Origin: Macrocystis pyrifera
Taxonomy: Eukaryota > Sar > Phaeophyceae > Laminariales > Laminariaceae
DNA length: 64,000 nt
NCBI GenBank assembly: GCA_031763025.1
Contig: JASSKH010000037.1
Span: 1,612,001 to 1,676,000 of the forward strand
Direction of reading: 5' to 3'
Made by a program: the position numbers and the translations under genes
Shown here: in pieces, positions 39,506 through 51,639 of the stretch
Position numbering within the stretch: the stretch's first letter is position 1
How the letters are laid out: each line of letters starts with the position of its first letter
Notes under the pieces: generated by a model
What the model was told of the DNA's origin: nothing
Seen by the model: the letters and a program-made list of their open reading frames with translations, nothing else
The model's database searches: none

Positions 39506-40416
39506 CAGGGCTTTTCGCGGGTCACGACCCGCGGGTCGGGTGGCGGGGTGTTCAAAATGTCACGGGTCGGGTCGGGTCAGGAAGTATTCACAGTCTGACG
39601 GATCGGGTCGGATCGGGTTAGGAAGTATTCAAAGTCTGACGGATCCGGTCGGGTCGGGTCATGAGGTTTTCCAAACTCGCGGGTCGGGTCAGGTCGGGTC
39701 AAGACTTTTTCAAATCTCACGGGTCGGGTCGGATCGGGTCAAGAGCTTTTCAAATCTCACGGGTCGGGTCGGGTCAGGTCGGGTCAGGTCGGGTCAAGAG
39801 GTGATGAAAAACTCACGGGTCGAGTCAGGTCATGACCCGCGAGAAACGGATCACTCACTGGTCGGGCCAGCATGACCTACGAGTTGTTTTCTGCTGACTC
39901 GCGGGTCGGACCCGCGCATCCGGCTTGCGAATCCGACACTTAACAAACCCCCCCCGCTCTCTTTTACCCAAAGGCTTCTCTCGTACCAATACACAATAAT
40001 ACTTAGTATTTTATTCAAACATGGTACATGATATACGCATGCCCGCATCCATCCATACCCACTACAGCCAGGCCACATATCGCTGCTGGGCACGAAAATT
40101 AATATTAAATTGTTTTGTAAGTGTCGACCTGCGGGTCGAACCTGCGGGTCAAGATAAATGGTTTCACGGGTCAAAGTGACCCGACCCGCATGAAACCCTT
40201 GTCTCACGGGTCAATCGGAAGGTGGCGGGTCGGGTCGAGTCGGATCAGGAGGTTTTGAAACCTCGCGGGTCGGGTCAGGAGATTTTCAAATCTCACAAGT
40301 CGGGTCGGGTAACGGTTTTAATTTCGCAGGTCGGGTGGGGTTGGGTCAAGAGGCTTTCAAAATCTCGCTGACCCGACCCGACCTGTGAGGTTTGACCTGA
40401 CCCGCCAAAAGCCCTG
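39506..40416. mobile_element. hAT-like GGGTC-array element (copy C)
   Basis: CAGGGCTTTTCGCGGGTCAC to TGACCCGCCAAAAGCCCTG. This copy has the longest left array, with seven or more GGGTCGGGTC blocks between TTTTCAAATCTCA spacers. The long open frame through the array is a by-product of 5-bp periodicity. Confidence 0.8.
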
Positions 40417-40529
40417 ATTTTTTTCACGTACAATGCGTACGTGCTATTAATATTAATACTGGTTGTACATTGTATATATCGTACCTGCTATGTGCTATGC
40501 TTGCTGTGGGACGTCAACCCGGATTTTTT

Positions 40530-41367
40530 CAGGGCTTTTCGCGGGTCATGACCCGAATCGTGACCCGGTCGGGTCTAGGGGTGTTAAAAAATTCACGGGT
40601 AGGGTCGGGTAGGGTCAGGAAGTGTTCAAAATCTCACGGGTCGGATCGAGTCAAGAGGTTTTCAAATCTCGCGGGCCGGGTCAGGTCGGGTCAAGAATTT
40701 TCAAATCACACGGGTCGGGTCGGTTCAAGAATTTTTCAAACCTCATGGATTGAGTCAGGTCGGGTCAAGAGGTGATGAGAATCTCACGGGTCGGGTCAGG
40801 TCATGACCCGCGAGAAACGGGTCACTCGCGGATCGGGCCAGCATGACCCGCAAGTTATTTTTTGCTGACCCGCGGGTCGGACACGCGCATCTCGTGGATC
40901 CGACACTTGAAACACTTCCCGCTCTCTTACCCAAAGGTTTCTCTCGAATGAATACTCCTTTGGTGTAATATTCAAGCATTAAAACATCGCCAAATCCATA
41001 TACGCATGCCCGCATCCACCCACACCCCCTACAGCCAGGCCACATATCGCTGCGGGGCACAAAAATGAGTATTTAATGTTTTTGAAGTGTCGACCCACGG
41101 GCCGGATCAGCGGGTCAAGATCAATGGTCTCGCGGGTCAAGGTGATTCGACCCGCATGAAGCCCATGTCTCACGGGTCAATCGAAGGTGGCGGGTCGGGC
41201 CAGGAGATTTTCAAATCTCACGGGTCGGGTCGGGTCAGCAGTTTTTTAAATTTCGCGGGTCGGGTTGGGCCGGGTCAAGAGGCTTTCAAAATCTCGCGGG
41301 TCGGGTCGGGTCAGCTGACCCGACCCCACCCGACCTGTGAGGTTTGACCTGACCCGCGAAAAGCCTG
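40530..41367. mobile_element. hAT-like GGGTC-array element (copy D)
   Basis: CAGGGCTTTTCGCGGGTCAT to GACCCGCGAAAAGCCTG, with GATTTTTT before and GAGTTTTT after (7 of 8 match). It lies 113 bp from copy C in the same orientation. Confidence 0.8.
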
Positions 41368-41369
41368 GA

Positions 41370-42700
41370 GTTTTTTTACAGAAAGAAACTAAAGTACACA
41401 CAGGGCTGTGCAGCTCTGAAATACGTGATTCATTGTACGAGTATGTAGTACCATGCACTCATGCACTTGGTGCGAATGTATTTCGTATTATTTATAGTGA
41501 ACCATACACGTAGGGAGCATCGAATGGAAAGGCCGCGGGGCGGTGGGCGGAGGAGGAAGCGCTGTAAAATTCAGCGTGGTTTCCGATTTGGGAACTTTTG
41601 CTCGTACTTCGATAGTTTGAATATGTGTTGATAATTCTTCCACGGATTTCGAAAGTAAAAAGCTCTCGGTGACAGCAATCTCGCACAGGCACAGCGCGCA
41701 GTGAACTCAGCAACACCTACGTACGTGTTTTTTTCTGTATTTATAGAGAGTCTTTCGGACGTGGACAATGACGCTGTATCTGTACTATTACTATTAATAC
41801 TATTATTAATATAAGTTACAAGTAGCACAAGCCCACTGCACAAAATATTATACACAATACACAGCGGGCAACACGTTTTCTTATTTAAACGTACGACGAC
41901 CAGGCAATACTACGTAATAAGTAGCCCAAGCACACTCCACAAACCAATAATATCGTAAACCAAAGCAGCAGGCCCGGAAGATATGGGGGCTGGGGCGGTA
42001 CTTGACTGGTGTGGTGCTGTTCAAAATATCACCACACACTCTCGTCAAGATCTCGTGTGCAATCTAATCCTCCCACCAATCTTCTTACTACTACAGCAGC
42101 AGCAGTGGTTGACAGTTTTCGCTACAGCAAGTAGGCTGGGACTTACTAGAGACCTATTATTAATAGTGGCAGTGTAGCAGCCGTACCCGCCTCACGCTTT
42201 CCACTCCAAGCCGCGACTCCGAAAACTGCCATGTCCATGGCCTGCGAGCATACTGCAGGTCACAGAACGGCGTATATGCGATACCCCATTTCGAGATCAG
42301 GCTTGGGCAAGGGTGTGTTAATTTTTCGAAAATATCTTCGGAAGGGTTCTGTTTCGGCGCGAAGAGTAGCTTCGAGACTGAAAACATCCCGGCATTTGAA
42401 TGCAATGAGACACGTCGAAGTCTATCGTTGCCAACTGCCAACACCTACTCGTACCTGCCTTTAAAGCCTCTCTCGCCGGAATCGCGGGTGAGCTGCCAAA
42501 CGGAGCAGCACACTGCTGTACATCGCTCGCAGTGCATACAATTGACACTTGGTAGCATAATACATAATACCTGGTACAGCAGTACGCTGCCGCCAAACAT
42601 AATACCAATGTCCGGACGGCAGCTTGTGTGCGGCGCAAAATAATTCAAAATCAAGAGACCAACGGCAGCGTAATCAGGCAGCTGGCAAACCAAGTACTGA
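41370..42700. other. Spacer without an identified gene
   Basis: It holds AT-rich stretches with TATTAATA words and a GC-richer part at 42150-42640. Open frames there match nothing recognised. It ends at the downstream element of H2B. Confidence 0.35.
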
Positions 42701-42712
42701 TCGAATGCATAC

Positions 42713-42750
42713 TTTTTCTTTCGGGACTTGGGTGGTGTTGAGTAAACACC
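42713..42750 (-). terminator. Histone 3' hairpin and GAAAGA element (H2B)
   Basis: On the minus strand GGTGTTTACTCAACACC (42734-42750) lies 92 nt past the stop, followed by ACCCA and then CCCGAAAGAAAAA. Confidence 0.85.
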
Positions 42751-42842
42751 AGGTTGTTTTTCGCGGATGAAGGGGTTGGTGGTTGGTGAGGATGGCTGTC
42801 TCGCCGCCCACCATCAAATCTCCGGGACGTCGCTTGCTTTCT

Positions 42843-43202
42843 TTAGGCGGAGTAAGAAGAGGTGAACTTGGTCACGGCCTTGGTGCCCTCAGACACGGCG
42901 TGCTTGGCAAGCTCTCCGGGAAGCATGAGGCGCACCGCCGTCTGCACCTCGCGCGAGGAGAGAGTCGCCTTCTTGTTGTACCGGGTCAGCTTTCCGGACT
43001 CGCCGGCCACGCGCTCGAACACGTCGTTGATGAACGAGTTCATGATGGACATTCCGCGCTTGGAGATACCCGTGTCGGGGTGTACCTGCTTGAGCACCTT
43101 GTAGATGTACGAGGAGTAAGACTCGGTCCTCTTGTTGCTCTTCTTCTTGTCTCCGGCCTTCTTGGGGGCCTTGGCGGACTTCTTGGAGGGGGTCTTAGCC
43201 AT
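42843..43202 (-). CDS. H2B: Histone H2B, intronless
   Basis: The 119-residue product forms the H2A-H2B dimer of the nucleosome. It opens [20 protein letters not shown], has the histone fold from [19 protein letters not shown] onward and ends [12 protein letters not shown], the stramenopile type. An in-frame ATG lies 29 codons upstream (43289), but the added residues are unlike any H2B tail and the MAKTP start is conserved. It is transcribed away from H2A and shares a 350-bp promoter with it. Confidence 0.97.
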   Translation of the reverse strand: MAKTPSKKSAKAPKKAGDKKKSNKRTESYSSYIYKVLKQVHPDTGISKRGMSIMNSFINDVFERVAGESGKLTRYNKKATLSSREVQTAVRLMLPGELAKHAVSEGTKAVTKFTSSYSA

Positions 43203-43552
43203 TTTGCTTTTGTGGGAGAGAGAGGAGAGGTTGCTGTGTCTGGGAGTAAAGAGAGTTGTGGGGGTGGTGGGGTGCGAGCTTGTTTCCAAACGAACGTCGG
43301 TCCTAGTTTATATAGTATTTCGAGGCGTTATGAATTTTTGGTTCCTCTTCGCCCATCACTTTTTGGTTCAGCCAATCATCTACCAGAAAAATGATCAAAA
43401 CGCAGCAGTCGCGTTCGAAGTTTGAATGTTGACGGCTTCGGAAGTCGGACATCGAACTGCCAGCTTTCAAGTCGAGAACATACGCCACACACGACACAAC
43501 TCTTCACACCCTCCAGCAGCTAGCTCTCGTCCCAACACACCCCTACGCAATC
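43203..43552. promoter_or_regulatory. Shared divergent H2B/H2A promoter
   Basis: GCCAATCA at 43371-43378 lies about 170-180 bp from both start codons, nearly at the centre. On the H2B side CTATATAAA (complement of 43307-43315) is a good TATA box about 105 bp from its ATG. No clear TATA is seen for H2A. AATGATC follows the CCAAT box after 11 bases, close to the ATGTTCC seen in the H4 promoters. Confidence 0.65.
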
Positions 43553-43927
43553 ATGTCCGGAAAAGGAAAGGGAGGCCGAGGGGACGGCAAGAAGTCCACC
43601 ACCAGGTCCGCCAAGGCCGGACTCCAGTTCCCCGTGGGACGTGTGGGCCGCTTCCTCAAGGCTGGCAAGTACGCCCAGCGCGTGGGCGCCGGCGCCCCCG
43701 TGTACCTGGCCGCTGTGCTTGAGTACCTGACCGCCGAGGTGCTCGAGCTGGCTGGCAACGCCGCCCGCGACAACAAGAAGGCCCGCATCATCCCCCGCCA
43801 CATCCAGCTGGCTGTACGCAACGACGAGGAGCTGAACAAGCTTCTCGGCGAGGTGACGATCGCGTCCGGTGGTGTCCTGCCCAACATCCACGCCGTCCTC
43901 CTCCCCAAGAAGGTCGTGAAGAAGTAA
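43553..43927 (+). CDS. H2A: Histone H2A, intronless
   Basis: The 124-residue core histone opens [20 protein letters not shown], has [20 protein letters not shown] and the acidic-patch region, and ends [10 protein letters not shown]. It lacks the SQ(E/D) tail of H2A.X and the insertions of H2A.Z, so it is a canonical replication-type H2A. It pairs with the divergent H2B upstream. No intron. Confidence 0.97.
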   Translation: MSGKGKGGRGDGKKSTTRSAKAGLQFPVGRVGRFLKAGKYAQRVGAGAPVYLAAVLEYLTAEVLELAGNAARDNKKARIIPRHIQLAVRNDEELNKLLGEVTIASGGVLPNIHAVLLPKKVVKK

Positions 43928-44038
43928 AGCGGTCAACGCCTGTACGACAACAATGACAGCTGCTATGCCTCGATCCGCCCGAGCTGCATGCTCATGCTTT
44001 CTACCAGTTCTTCTGGCTGGAGGCATCACAACCAACCT

Positions 44039-44075
44039 GGTGTTTACTCAACACCACCCAGACAAAAGAAAGAAA
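44039..44075 (+). terminator. Histone 3' hairpin and GAAAGA element (H2A)
   Basis: GGTGTTTACTCAACACC at 44039-44055, 111 nt past the stop, then ACCCA and AAAAGAAAGAAA at 44064-44075. Confidence 0.85.
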
Positions 44076-44179
44076 CGTGGACAGACGTTTTGTGTTATTT
44101 TTTCATTTTCGAATTTTCTGGTTTGCGCCTGGTAGTGTGTCAGTTTTTTTGCGCATACAGCAGCAGTACTCTTACGAGT

Positions 44180-44600
44180 ACGTATTAATACGAGTACGGT
44201 TCTGTGTTGTGTATTTTCTGTACTACTGCTGATACTGCCTGTAGTCGAGTATTTCGGGTTTCGATATGCTGCTGGTAGACTCCCGGTGCAAGTAAGTACT
44301 TACATTAATGAGAGTGCTCGGATATTCTGTTGCCTATACATACCTCTTTAAATGGTGCAGCCCCCAAGAAAATAGTTTCACTTCCCGTTCTCAGATCTAT
44401 GTCAAACTACGAGTATCGAGAGTATTTTCTTTCGCGGCGAGTATCAAAAGTCTTCTTGCAGAATACTGACGGCCGACGTACTCGAGTATTGGCAGTTCTG
44501 AGGACCGAAATATTGTGAGTACTGGCAGTATCGTCAGTACAGAACCCTTAAGTCACTATGATGTGCAGTACAAACTTCCGAAATATTTCACACCTTGGAT
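44180..44600. repeat. Degenerate GTACTCGCAGTA-type repeat (block 1)
   Basis: Recurring words GAGTACT, GCAGTATC, CGAAATATT and GAACCC in loose order. The same vocabulary fills 51950-53500 and 58260-58950. Unit length is not constant. Confidence 0.4.
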
Positions 44601-44769
44601 AACGTAACTCTTTACGTGTTATTTATGTTTATGTTACCAGTACGAGTAGCAGTCAGCGAAAAAAAAGCGTGACCTTTATTTACGTTGCTATGTTGATTAC
44701 TTTCTGGATTTTGTGATACCATATTAATATTGGTGTGTTAAGATATTGGCGGGCGATCGCTTAACATTA

Positions 44770-46470
44770 TTATACTGACCGCAGTACACGTGTTATATAG
44801 GGTGTTAAGGTATGCAGCCCATAGCTATACGTAGTAACACTATGTTAGCGTGTAAACGGAATTCCTTGTGGCTATCGTAACACGTTGAAGGGATATACAT
44901 GTATAACGTATATACATGGTCAATTAAACGCTAACATACCGTGATAGCACCGACTTTGGCCCGTATCAGCGAGTAACGTTATGTTAGTGTCAGCGGGATT
45001 ATTACTTGCTACTACGGGGGGTACATAGTTAATAGGACCTATGGTATACATAAAAACCTATATATTTACGTATTTTTACTAACAAAATTTAGTCCTGTTA
45101 ACTATGGACCCCCGTAATACCGCAAATACCCTTTAGACGGATAACGTACACAGCCAAATAAACGCGTACCTGGTACATAAATAAAACTATATTATTCACT
45201 CTTGTTATTTATGTTATTAATGTTTATTATTAGTGAAATTCCTATTAAATAGTGGCTATCGTAACACGTTTCGTACAGGAATGACGCATATATAATATGG
45301 TCAATACAACGTTAATATTATGTTTCCGTATCAGCCGCAGTAGCAATCCGCATCGAGCGATGTTCTGTGGGGGTGTTAACGGAAAAAGTCTTGCTACCAT
45401 AACATACGTCAAACGGATAAGGTATGCTGATATGATCGATAAAACACCTATTAATAATGATATTATATTACAGCATTTTGTTAATAATGTGTTACTACCG
45501 TGTTAGCTCGCACATGCGAGTGTGCAGATTACGTTATAATAATATAGGGATGGATAACGTACTGCTGTGTTACAGATCGATAACGTACTGACGGGGTTTC
45601 CAGAAAAAAGGCGTTTTTTGCGGGAGTCTCTCCTAAACACCCCCCCCCCTGTTTGGGGTTTTAAAATATGGAGGCGGCGTTTTTCAACCGGAGGTGCCGT
45701 GCTATCCTCCCCCCCCGGGGATATTTTTGTAGTTATTTTGTAGATATCCCCTACTGGGATGTCGGCGAAATTGGATAACACACGGCTTAATGATGTTACT
45801 CCCACACGCCGCCTTACCACTAACACAGGTAACACATCCATCCATGTTAGATCTCGGGAATATTTAAAGGGTAACCTGGTATAACAATGCGTTAGAATGA
45901 CTTCGGCCCCAATGGTAACTCAGTAACAGAATGTTAAACCCGAATTGATTTTTATGGTAACACGGTAGCGGATTTTGTTACCATCATCAGATCTTTACTG
46001 ACGGTAACACCGTAACATCTCGTTACAGAGACCTCCGCATTTAGGCTAACAATCTAACATAATGTTACGTATGGGCCGGCTAAGACTGCTGTAACGTATC
46101 TAACTTACGTAAGTGTAACGTTATGCGAGCCTAAGGCAATCAGATGGGGGATCCAGATAACGTAGTGTTAGTAGTGCTGGCCAATGTGTTATGTTACGTT
46201 AGTGTGATATTTTCAACACAATGTTATGTGTTACTTACTGTAGTAGCGCTGGCGAACATGGTAACGATAAAATATGATACTATATAAGGTGTTATGTGTA
46301 ACACACTCCTCCCATGGGTAACACTTTTTTGTTAGTGTGTTATGTCTGACGCTGCGTCTACAATAACATTATGTTATCGAGTTAATAAATATGCGGATAT
46401 CTATCTGGGCATGTTAGAGTGACAACGTACGTGTTTGGTCAAGCCCAAAACTGCGTTACAGCGTTGGTTC
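44770..46470. repeat. GTTAC/GTAAC-rich domain
   Basis: About 1.7 kb crowded with GTTATGTTA, GTAACGT and TAACAC words on both strands, with no open frames of note and a CGGGGG MITE at 45015-45114. Similar sequence resumes at about 51640-51900 beyond the LINE block, so the LINEs probably landed inside it. Confidence 0.5.
45015..45114. mobile_element. CGGGGGTCC-family MITE (copy 5)
   Basis: CGGGGGGTACATAGTTAATA to GTTAACTATGGACCCCCG, TA on both sides; inner TACATAAAAACCTATATATT is nearly identical to copy 1. Confidence 0.75.
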
Positions 46471-46489
46471 AAGGACTGATCACGGCATA

Positions 46490-46931
46490 ACATAAAAGGG
46501 GGAGAGAGGGGGGGGGGGGGGGCCAGGGGGGAGTAGAGGACGGAAGGAGCAAGGGGAACAGGGAGAGGGGAGGGGGCGGGGGGAGCCAGGGAAACGGGGG
46601 GGGCAGGTGGAACAGGAGGACCAGGGAGAGTGGGGGGGGGGGGGGGGGGGGAGCGGAGGAAGCGGAGGGAGCAGTCGGAGCGGGAGAAACGACGAGAGGA
46701 GATAGGGCGGCGCCCTCACTAGCAGGTCTGCGGAGGGAGAGGGGGACAGGAGAAGCGGGGGGAACGGCGGGAGGGGGGGAGCGAGAGGTGTGGAAGTAGC
46801 TGAGAGAATAAGGGGAGCGGGAGGATTGGAGAGAGAGCCGGGAGCGGAGAGAGCAAGGCGGGCCGGGTGATCGGGGGGGGTGGAGAGGACGGGAGGGGCG
46901 GGGACGGGCACAAGGAGCGAAGCTAGTGAAG
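46490..46931. repeat. G-rich low-complexity tract
   Basis: The plus strand is almost only G and A with runs of more than 15 G. The 160-codon proline-rich frame on the other strand is compositional and is not called a gene. Confidence 0.7.
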
Positions 46932-48310
46932 AGGGGGGGGGGGGGGGGGGGGGCGTACTCATTTGTTGCTTGCCTTAGTCATTTGACCATTGACCACGCA
47001 TCCCTTTCGAGACGGAGCACCGTTCCTACTCCTAGTAGAGACACCTCCAACAAGTGGGCGCTTATTAAGTTGTTTCCATGTATTACACAGAAACTTTTTG
47101 GTAGTCTTATTCCCTTCTTGTTTGGCCGCCTGTGGCCACACCATCTATCTCCCAGGATAGCGATCGTTTTCTCGTTGCTATCTAGTGTATCAAACTTCTC
47201 CATGTCACATTTGTCTATTTCTCTCATTTGTTCTTCTAACACATCCCGTTCCTCCTTGTATATTTCACATTCTCCTACTATGTGAGTTCTACTATTGTTT
47301 TGCCACACGGGCACATCTGTGCATCTACTTCCTCCTCCCGGCTACTGGTATACATCTTTCTGGCAGGTCCAGGTCACCTACACGAAAACGCAGTTTCAGC
47401 ATTTTCGCGAAGTCCATTGGGCCCTGCAAATACGTTTTCTTTTCTGTTCCTCCCCTCAATCCCCCGTATATCTCTAAGAGTTTTTTCCGATTCCACCTTG
47501 TTTCTGAGCGCTAGCCTTTCCCTTCCTTCTATCCTTTGTTCTATTTCTGCCTTGTACCTCCCAAACTTCCCGGCGGACATCATCTCTTCTTGGTTTCCCT
47601 CTATATCCTTCCATACTTTCTCAACTACGCCATCCCACCTTATTCCAGCTCGCCCTATTGTTACTCTCTCCCATACAGCTCTATCAAACTATGGCTGGCA
47701 ACCTCTTTTTTAGGATGTTCCTTACTTTATATTGCCATTTCAACTTTCTCATGTCTCTATTTTGTATTGGGTGGATGCATTCCCAGTTTTGCCCTTGATA
47801 CTGTATTACTAGTCGCACTTGAGCATCTTAGGATTTTTCCAGCTGCTGTCATTGGTACTGTTTCCAACTGTTTTACGAGTTTCGTGTTCCCTTCCCATAC
47901 GTATCCTGCATATTCTAGCTTTGGTACTATCACATTCATCAGGATACATCTCTTAATCCTAGTGTCAAGGTGCGAGTGTGTTAGGATCGCATCCATCTTG
48001 CCTACGTGTGCTTTACCCTTTCCTATTACATTTGTTATATGTGTATTCCAAGAGCAGTCTTTTGATATCTCTACGCCAAGGTATGCATACTGGTCTATGA
48101 TCGGCAATTCATCTTCTCCCCACTTCCAACTGAAATTTGTCGGGTTTACCTTATCTTCGTTACAAACAACTACTGCGCATTTCTTGACGTTCGCCGTCAC
48201 CCTCCATTTCCTAGTGTATTCTAGCGCCTCCTCTATTGGTTTCTGCAATCCTCCGGGTGTTTCTGATATCCCCACGAAGTCATCCGCAAACATCACTCCT
48301 GACACCGTAT
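46932..48310 (-). mobile_element. LINE A: 5'-truncated non-LTR retrotransposon with poly(C) tail
   Basis: On the minus strand the RT palm end is seen as GVMFADDFVGISETPGG (catalytic ADD), KCAVVVCNED and YAYLGVEISKD (open frame 47757-48305), then a post-RT region (GKFGRYKAEIEQRIEGRERL), a CPCG..THIVGEC zinc-knuckle-like motif and KTIAILGDRW. The 3' end is GCAACAAATGAGTACGCC followed by 21 C (46933-46953 on the plus strand). Frameshifts separate the blocks, so it is dead. The 5' part of the RT is missing; the copy stops where LINE B begins. Clade is uncertain (jockey/CR1-like layout, but no endonuclease remains). Confidence 0.85.
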
Positions 48311-51300
48311 CTTATCATCTTCCCCTCCCGCGACTCCGTCGTTTCGCAACCGGGAAGACAGTACAGCCGCAGCTGGCAGGAGCACATGCGCGCCTGAGCG
48401 TTCACGCCCTTGGCATCCTAAACCACGCTATGGGATAGCACCGGCCGAACCGGGACTCGGCGACACCGAACTCGCTCCTGCAGGCGATAAAGTTATGGTA
48501 CCTCATGCCAGCCCTGCTCCACGCACCGGATGGCCGGATAGAAAGGTGACAGAGGTTCGCGCTGGTGGAGAGCGGGGACATAGTGCTCCTGCTCCCATGG
48601 CTGATAGCGTACATCAGCACAGAGGGCCTGAGACAACGGGACGCCGCCCAGGAGGCTTCGGAAGAGGCGAAGCTTGAACGCGTGTCGTCGGCGTGTCGCC
48701 ACGCGGGAGGGGTCGAAGTGGCAGCACGCAACCTTCTGGCAGAACCACGATCAGCAGGGAACGAGGAGACGTGGAACACATTGGTGGCCAAGTTCCCCCG
48801 CGAAGACCACGCCGCCGTGTCCGCGGCGGCGGCAGTGCTGGCGAGCGCCACTAAGGTGGAAGATGGAAACGCCCCCCCGTGGCGCCCTGACGATGAGTAT
48901 GCCACTGAGGTGCTATTCGACGCCATTAACTCCCGGAGCGCCCTCTCAGGCCCCGGAAACGACGGTCAACGATTTGCTCATCTACAATCTATCATTCACA
49001 ACGACATCGGCAGAGAGGAGTTTGAAAGGGGTATGACAGCCTTCTGGCGGAGAATCGTCGACGAGCCGGACGAGTTCCCGCCAGAGTTCTGGCAGCTGAT
49101 CTTGCAGTCGAGCCTCACTGCGTTGGGGGAAAAGTGCCGGCCGGTTTGCGTGGGTATGACATGGAGGAGGCTCATCACCGCAGGGGCTATTCGACATACA
49201 GTAGTGGCGACCGCGGTTGGAGGAGGTAAACCGAGAGGTGAGGCAGTTTGGTGTCGCCGTACCCAACGGGGTGGAGCATGTGGGGCTGAGGGCTAGGATG
49301 CCACACGAGACGGGCAACTGGCTCTTTCTCACGGACTGCCCCAACGCCTTCAACACCGTGAAAAGGGCCGTGGTGCTAGAAGAGGCGGCAAACTGCGTGC
49401 CAGCGCTCATGCCCTTAGTGGCCAAGTGCTACGGCACAAAACCAGCCGACGTCTTTTTCCGGATGGACTCAGGGGAGACCAGGACGATCGCTTGCTCCAT
49501 CAGTGTCCAACAAGGGGACCCCATGGAACCAGCAATGTTCTGCCTGGCGTTGCGACCGGGGCTGAAGCGATTCCGGCAGGAATTCGAGAGAGAAGGGGTG
49601 GAAGCCGTCGCGTACATGGACGATGTCTCTCTCGGCCTTACAGGGATCACGGCCAACACGGTTAGAGCATTCACCTTTCTCCGGCGAGAGCTATTTAGTA
49701 GATAACATCGGTATTGTGGTCAACGCCTCCAAAACAGTGGCACTACCACCCAAAGAGCATGCCCGACGGTGGAGGAGATTTCGCTGCTTGAAAGCGTTGA
49801 GGTCCGCATCGCATGAAGCAGCAGGGGTGACGGTGGTGGGTGTCCCGATCGGCACGGAAGAGTACGTACGGGGGCGAGCAACGGAGGTGGTGAGGGGTGG
49901 GGGCGGGGACCGCCTTGCGCGCTGCCGCCCGACAAAACAAGCGGTGGCCCTCATCACCCTCGAATCTCTCGGGCAACGTACGAGTTACCTCGAAAGGGCG
50001 CTGGACCCGGGGCTGTCCCTCGAAGCATGTAAAATGGCAGACAACGGGGTGCAGTGGGCGTACAAGAAAATCCTCGAGCTACCGGGAGCGGCGGAGGCAC
50101 AGTCGTTCTTCCAGGAGGGGTACCCTGATAGTCGGCTGACTCTCAAACCTTACCAGCAGGCCCAAGCACGCCTTTCTACGGGAGCGGGAGGATTGAGGCT
50201 GCCGTCGACAGAAGCAAGGAGAATGGCGGCATCCATCGGGAGCAGAGCGGGGACCTTGCCGGAGGTCCCAGCAGACCTCACAGGCCCGTTAAGCGATAAA
50301 TTGAGGAGGGGGCTCCCAGAATCGAGCATCATTGCTCAGCTGGGAGACAGCTTGCGGGAGATTCGGGACACATGGGGCGTAGCGAATGAAGCGATGGCGG
50401 GTATTGTCCCCGAGTCTTGGCTGGAATGGGGTCTAGACGCCGAGAGGGACCTGGCCCCAAGGTCCCCAGAGGCCGACATGCTTGCTGCCCATGATGCCGT
50501 GACCAAAACCTCGCGCAAAGCCCAACAGAAGTTGGGCAAACTGGTGAACCAAGGTCGGGACGCTGCCCACACCGCTTCGCTGGAGGAGCTTTCGGAGACG
50601 GCAAGCTCCCCCGGACCGGGCGACCCGGCAGGAGGGACAGAGACCAGAGCCTTCGCCAAGGCTCGCTACAGAAGTCTACAGGGAGCAGGAGCTACGGTAT
50701 GCCTTCGGGCGTGGCCAACAGACTCACTCCGTGTCATACCCGCAGCAGAGTTCGTGCGGATGGGAAGGCGGTTCATGGGGATCGAGGAGTACGTGGCAAC
50801 GAGGTGCCCCTGCTGCGATGCAGTTGACGTGGACACCCGTCACGCGCGCATCTGTCCCAGAGCAGGGGCGCAGGTGAATCAGCACCAACCGCTGGTCCAC
50901 GCGATGTCCCGTACGATGAAGCAGCTGGGAATTCAACTCCAAGTGGAGAGCGGCGAACCGTTCACCGCAGACCGAAATCTGCGGATGGACATTGTCGTCA
51001 GGAGAGGAGGTCTACGCGACGCTCCTAACAGGTGGTATAGGGAGAAGTCCATCCTGCTGGACGTCACCCATGCTGACCCTCAAGCGCAAATACACCTGCG
51101 AGGAGGCAGTGCTGATCACGATGGATCAGCTGCCTCGACCTTCGAAATTCGGGACATGTGTCCTTTGACGAACGGGGTCACAGACTTGCCACTTTAGCAG
51201 TGGAAAAAGCTTTGGACGTCTCGGGGTAGAGGGCAGCAAGTTCATCGACCAGCTGGCAGCTAGTGTCGTGGGGGGGAGGGACGGTGGGTCGATGAGAAGG

Positions 51301-51600
51301 AAAGGAGTGGCGAAGGAATGCCTACTCTAAATCGTCTCGGTGACTACACAGGTCGCTATCTCGAGGAGGGTGTCGCGATTCAAACTCCAGCTTAGGGGTC
51401 GACAGGAATCGAGAAGGAGCAGGGGGGGGGGGAGGATGACAGATCCACACCGATGGTGTGGGGATGGAGCTTGGATGCGGCTTAGGATTTAAGAATATAA
51501 CGTAAAGAGTACATACTGATATAGAGGAAGGAGCAAAGACAACAAACAGAGTAGCGCAGATAAAGCATAGGAAGAAGTAGACATAGAAGGCAGATACACC
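48310..51600 (+). mobile_element. LINE B: decayed non-LTR retrotransposon with restriction-like endonuclease domain
   Basis: In order: an N-terminal block (LWYLMPALLHAPDGRI, VESGDIVLLLPWL), RT region (CRPVCVGMTWRRLITAGAIR), motif A LTDCPNAFNT, motif B VQQGDPMEP, motif C AYMDDVSLG, a thumb/connector (49623-51197 frame), a zinc knuckle CPCCDAVDVDTRHARIC, a PD-(D/E)xK-like pair LRMDIVV and ILLDVTHAD, and a C-end GRLGVEGSKFIDQLAASVVG. The zinc knuckle plus nuclease after the RT is the R2/CRE/NeSL-type plan. Breaks: in-frame stops at 48436 and 48547, frame changes near 49215, 49690 and 51190-51214, and a stop near 51330. The 3' flank is A-rich without a clear tail. Confidence 0.85.
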
Positions 51601-51639
51601 CTGTGCATAGGTTTCCTTCGTTTCCGGGGATTTCCTCGT

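Noticed and set aside
39267-39875. 202-codon open frame
   Set aside because: It runs through the GGGTC array of a hAT-like element; the 5-bp repeats avoid stops by composition. The frames inside copies D and E are similar.
46480-46962. 160-codon proline-rich minus-strand frame
   Set aside because: It is the complement of a G/A-only tract with long homopolymers; no domain, start context or splice site.
47536-48438. 300-codon plus-strand frame
   Set aside because: Its first 770 bases are the antisense of the LINE A RT, whose minus-strand reading shows the ADD motif; only its last part is the sense N-terminal region of LINE B.
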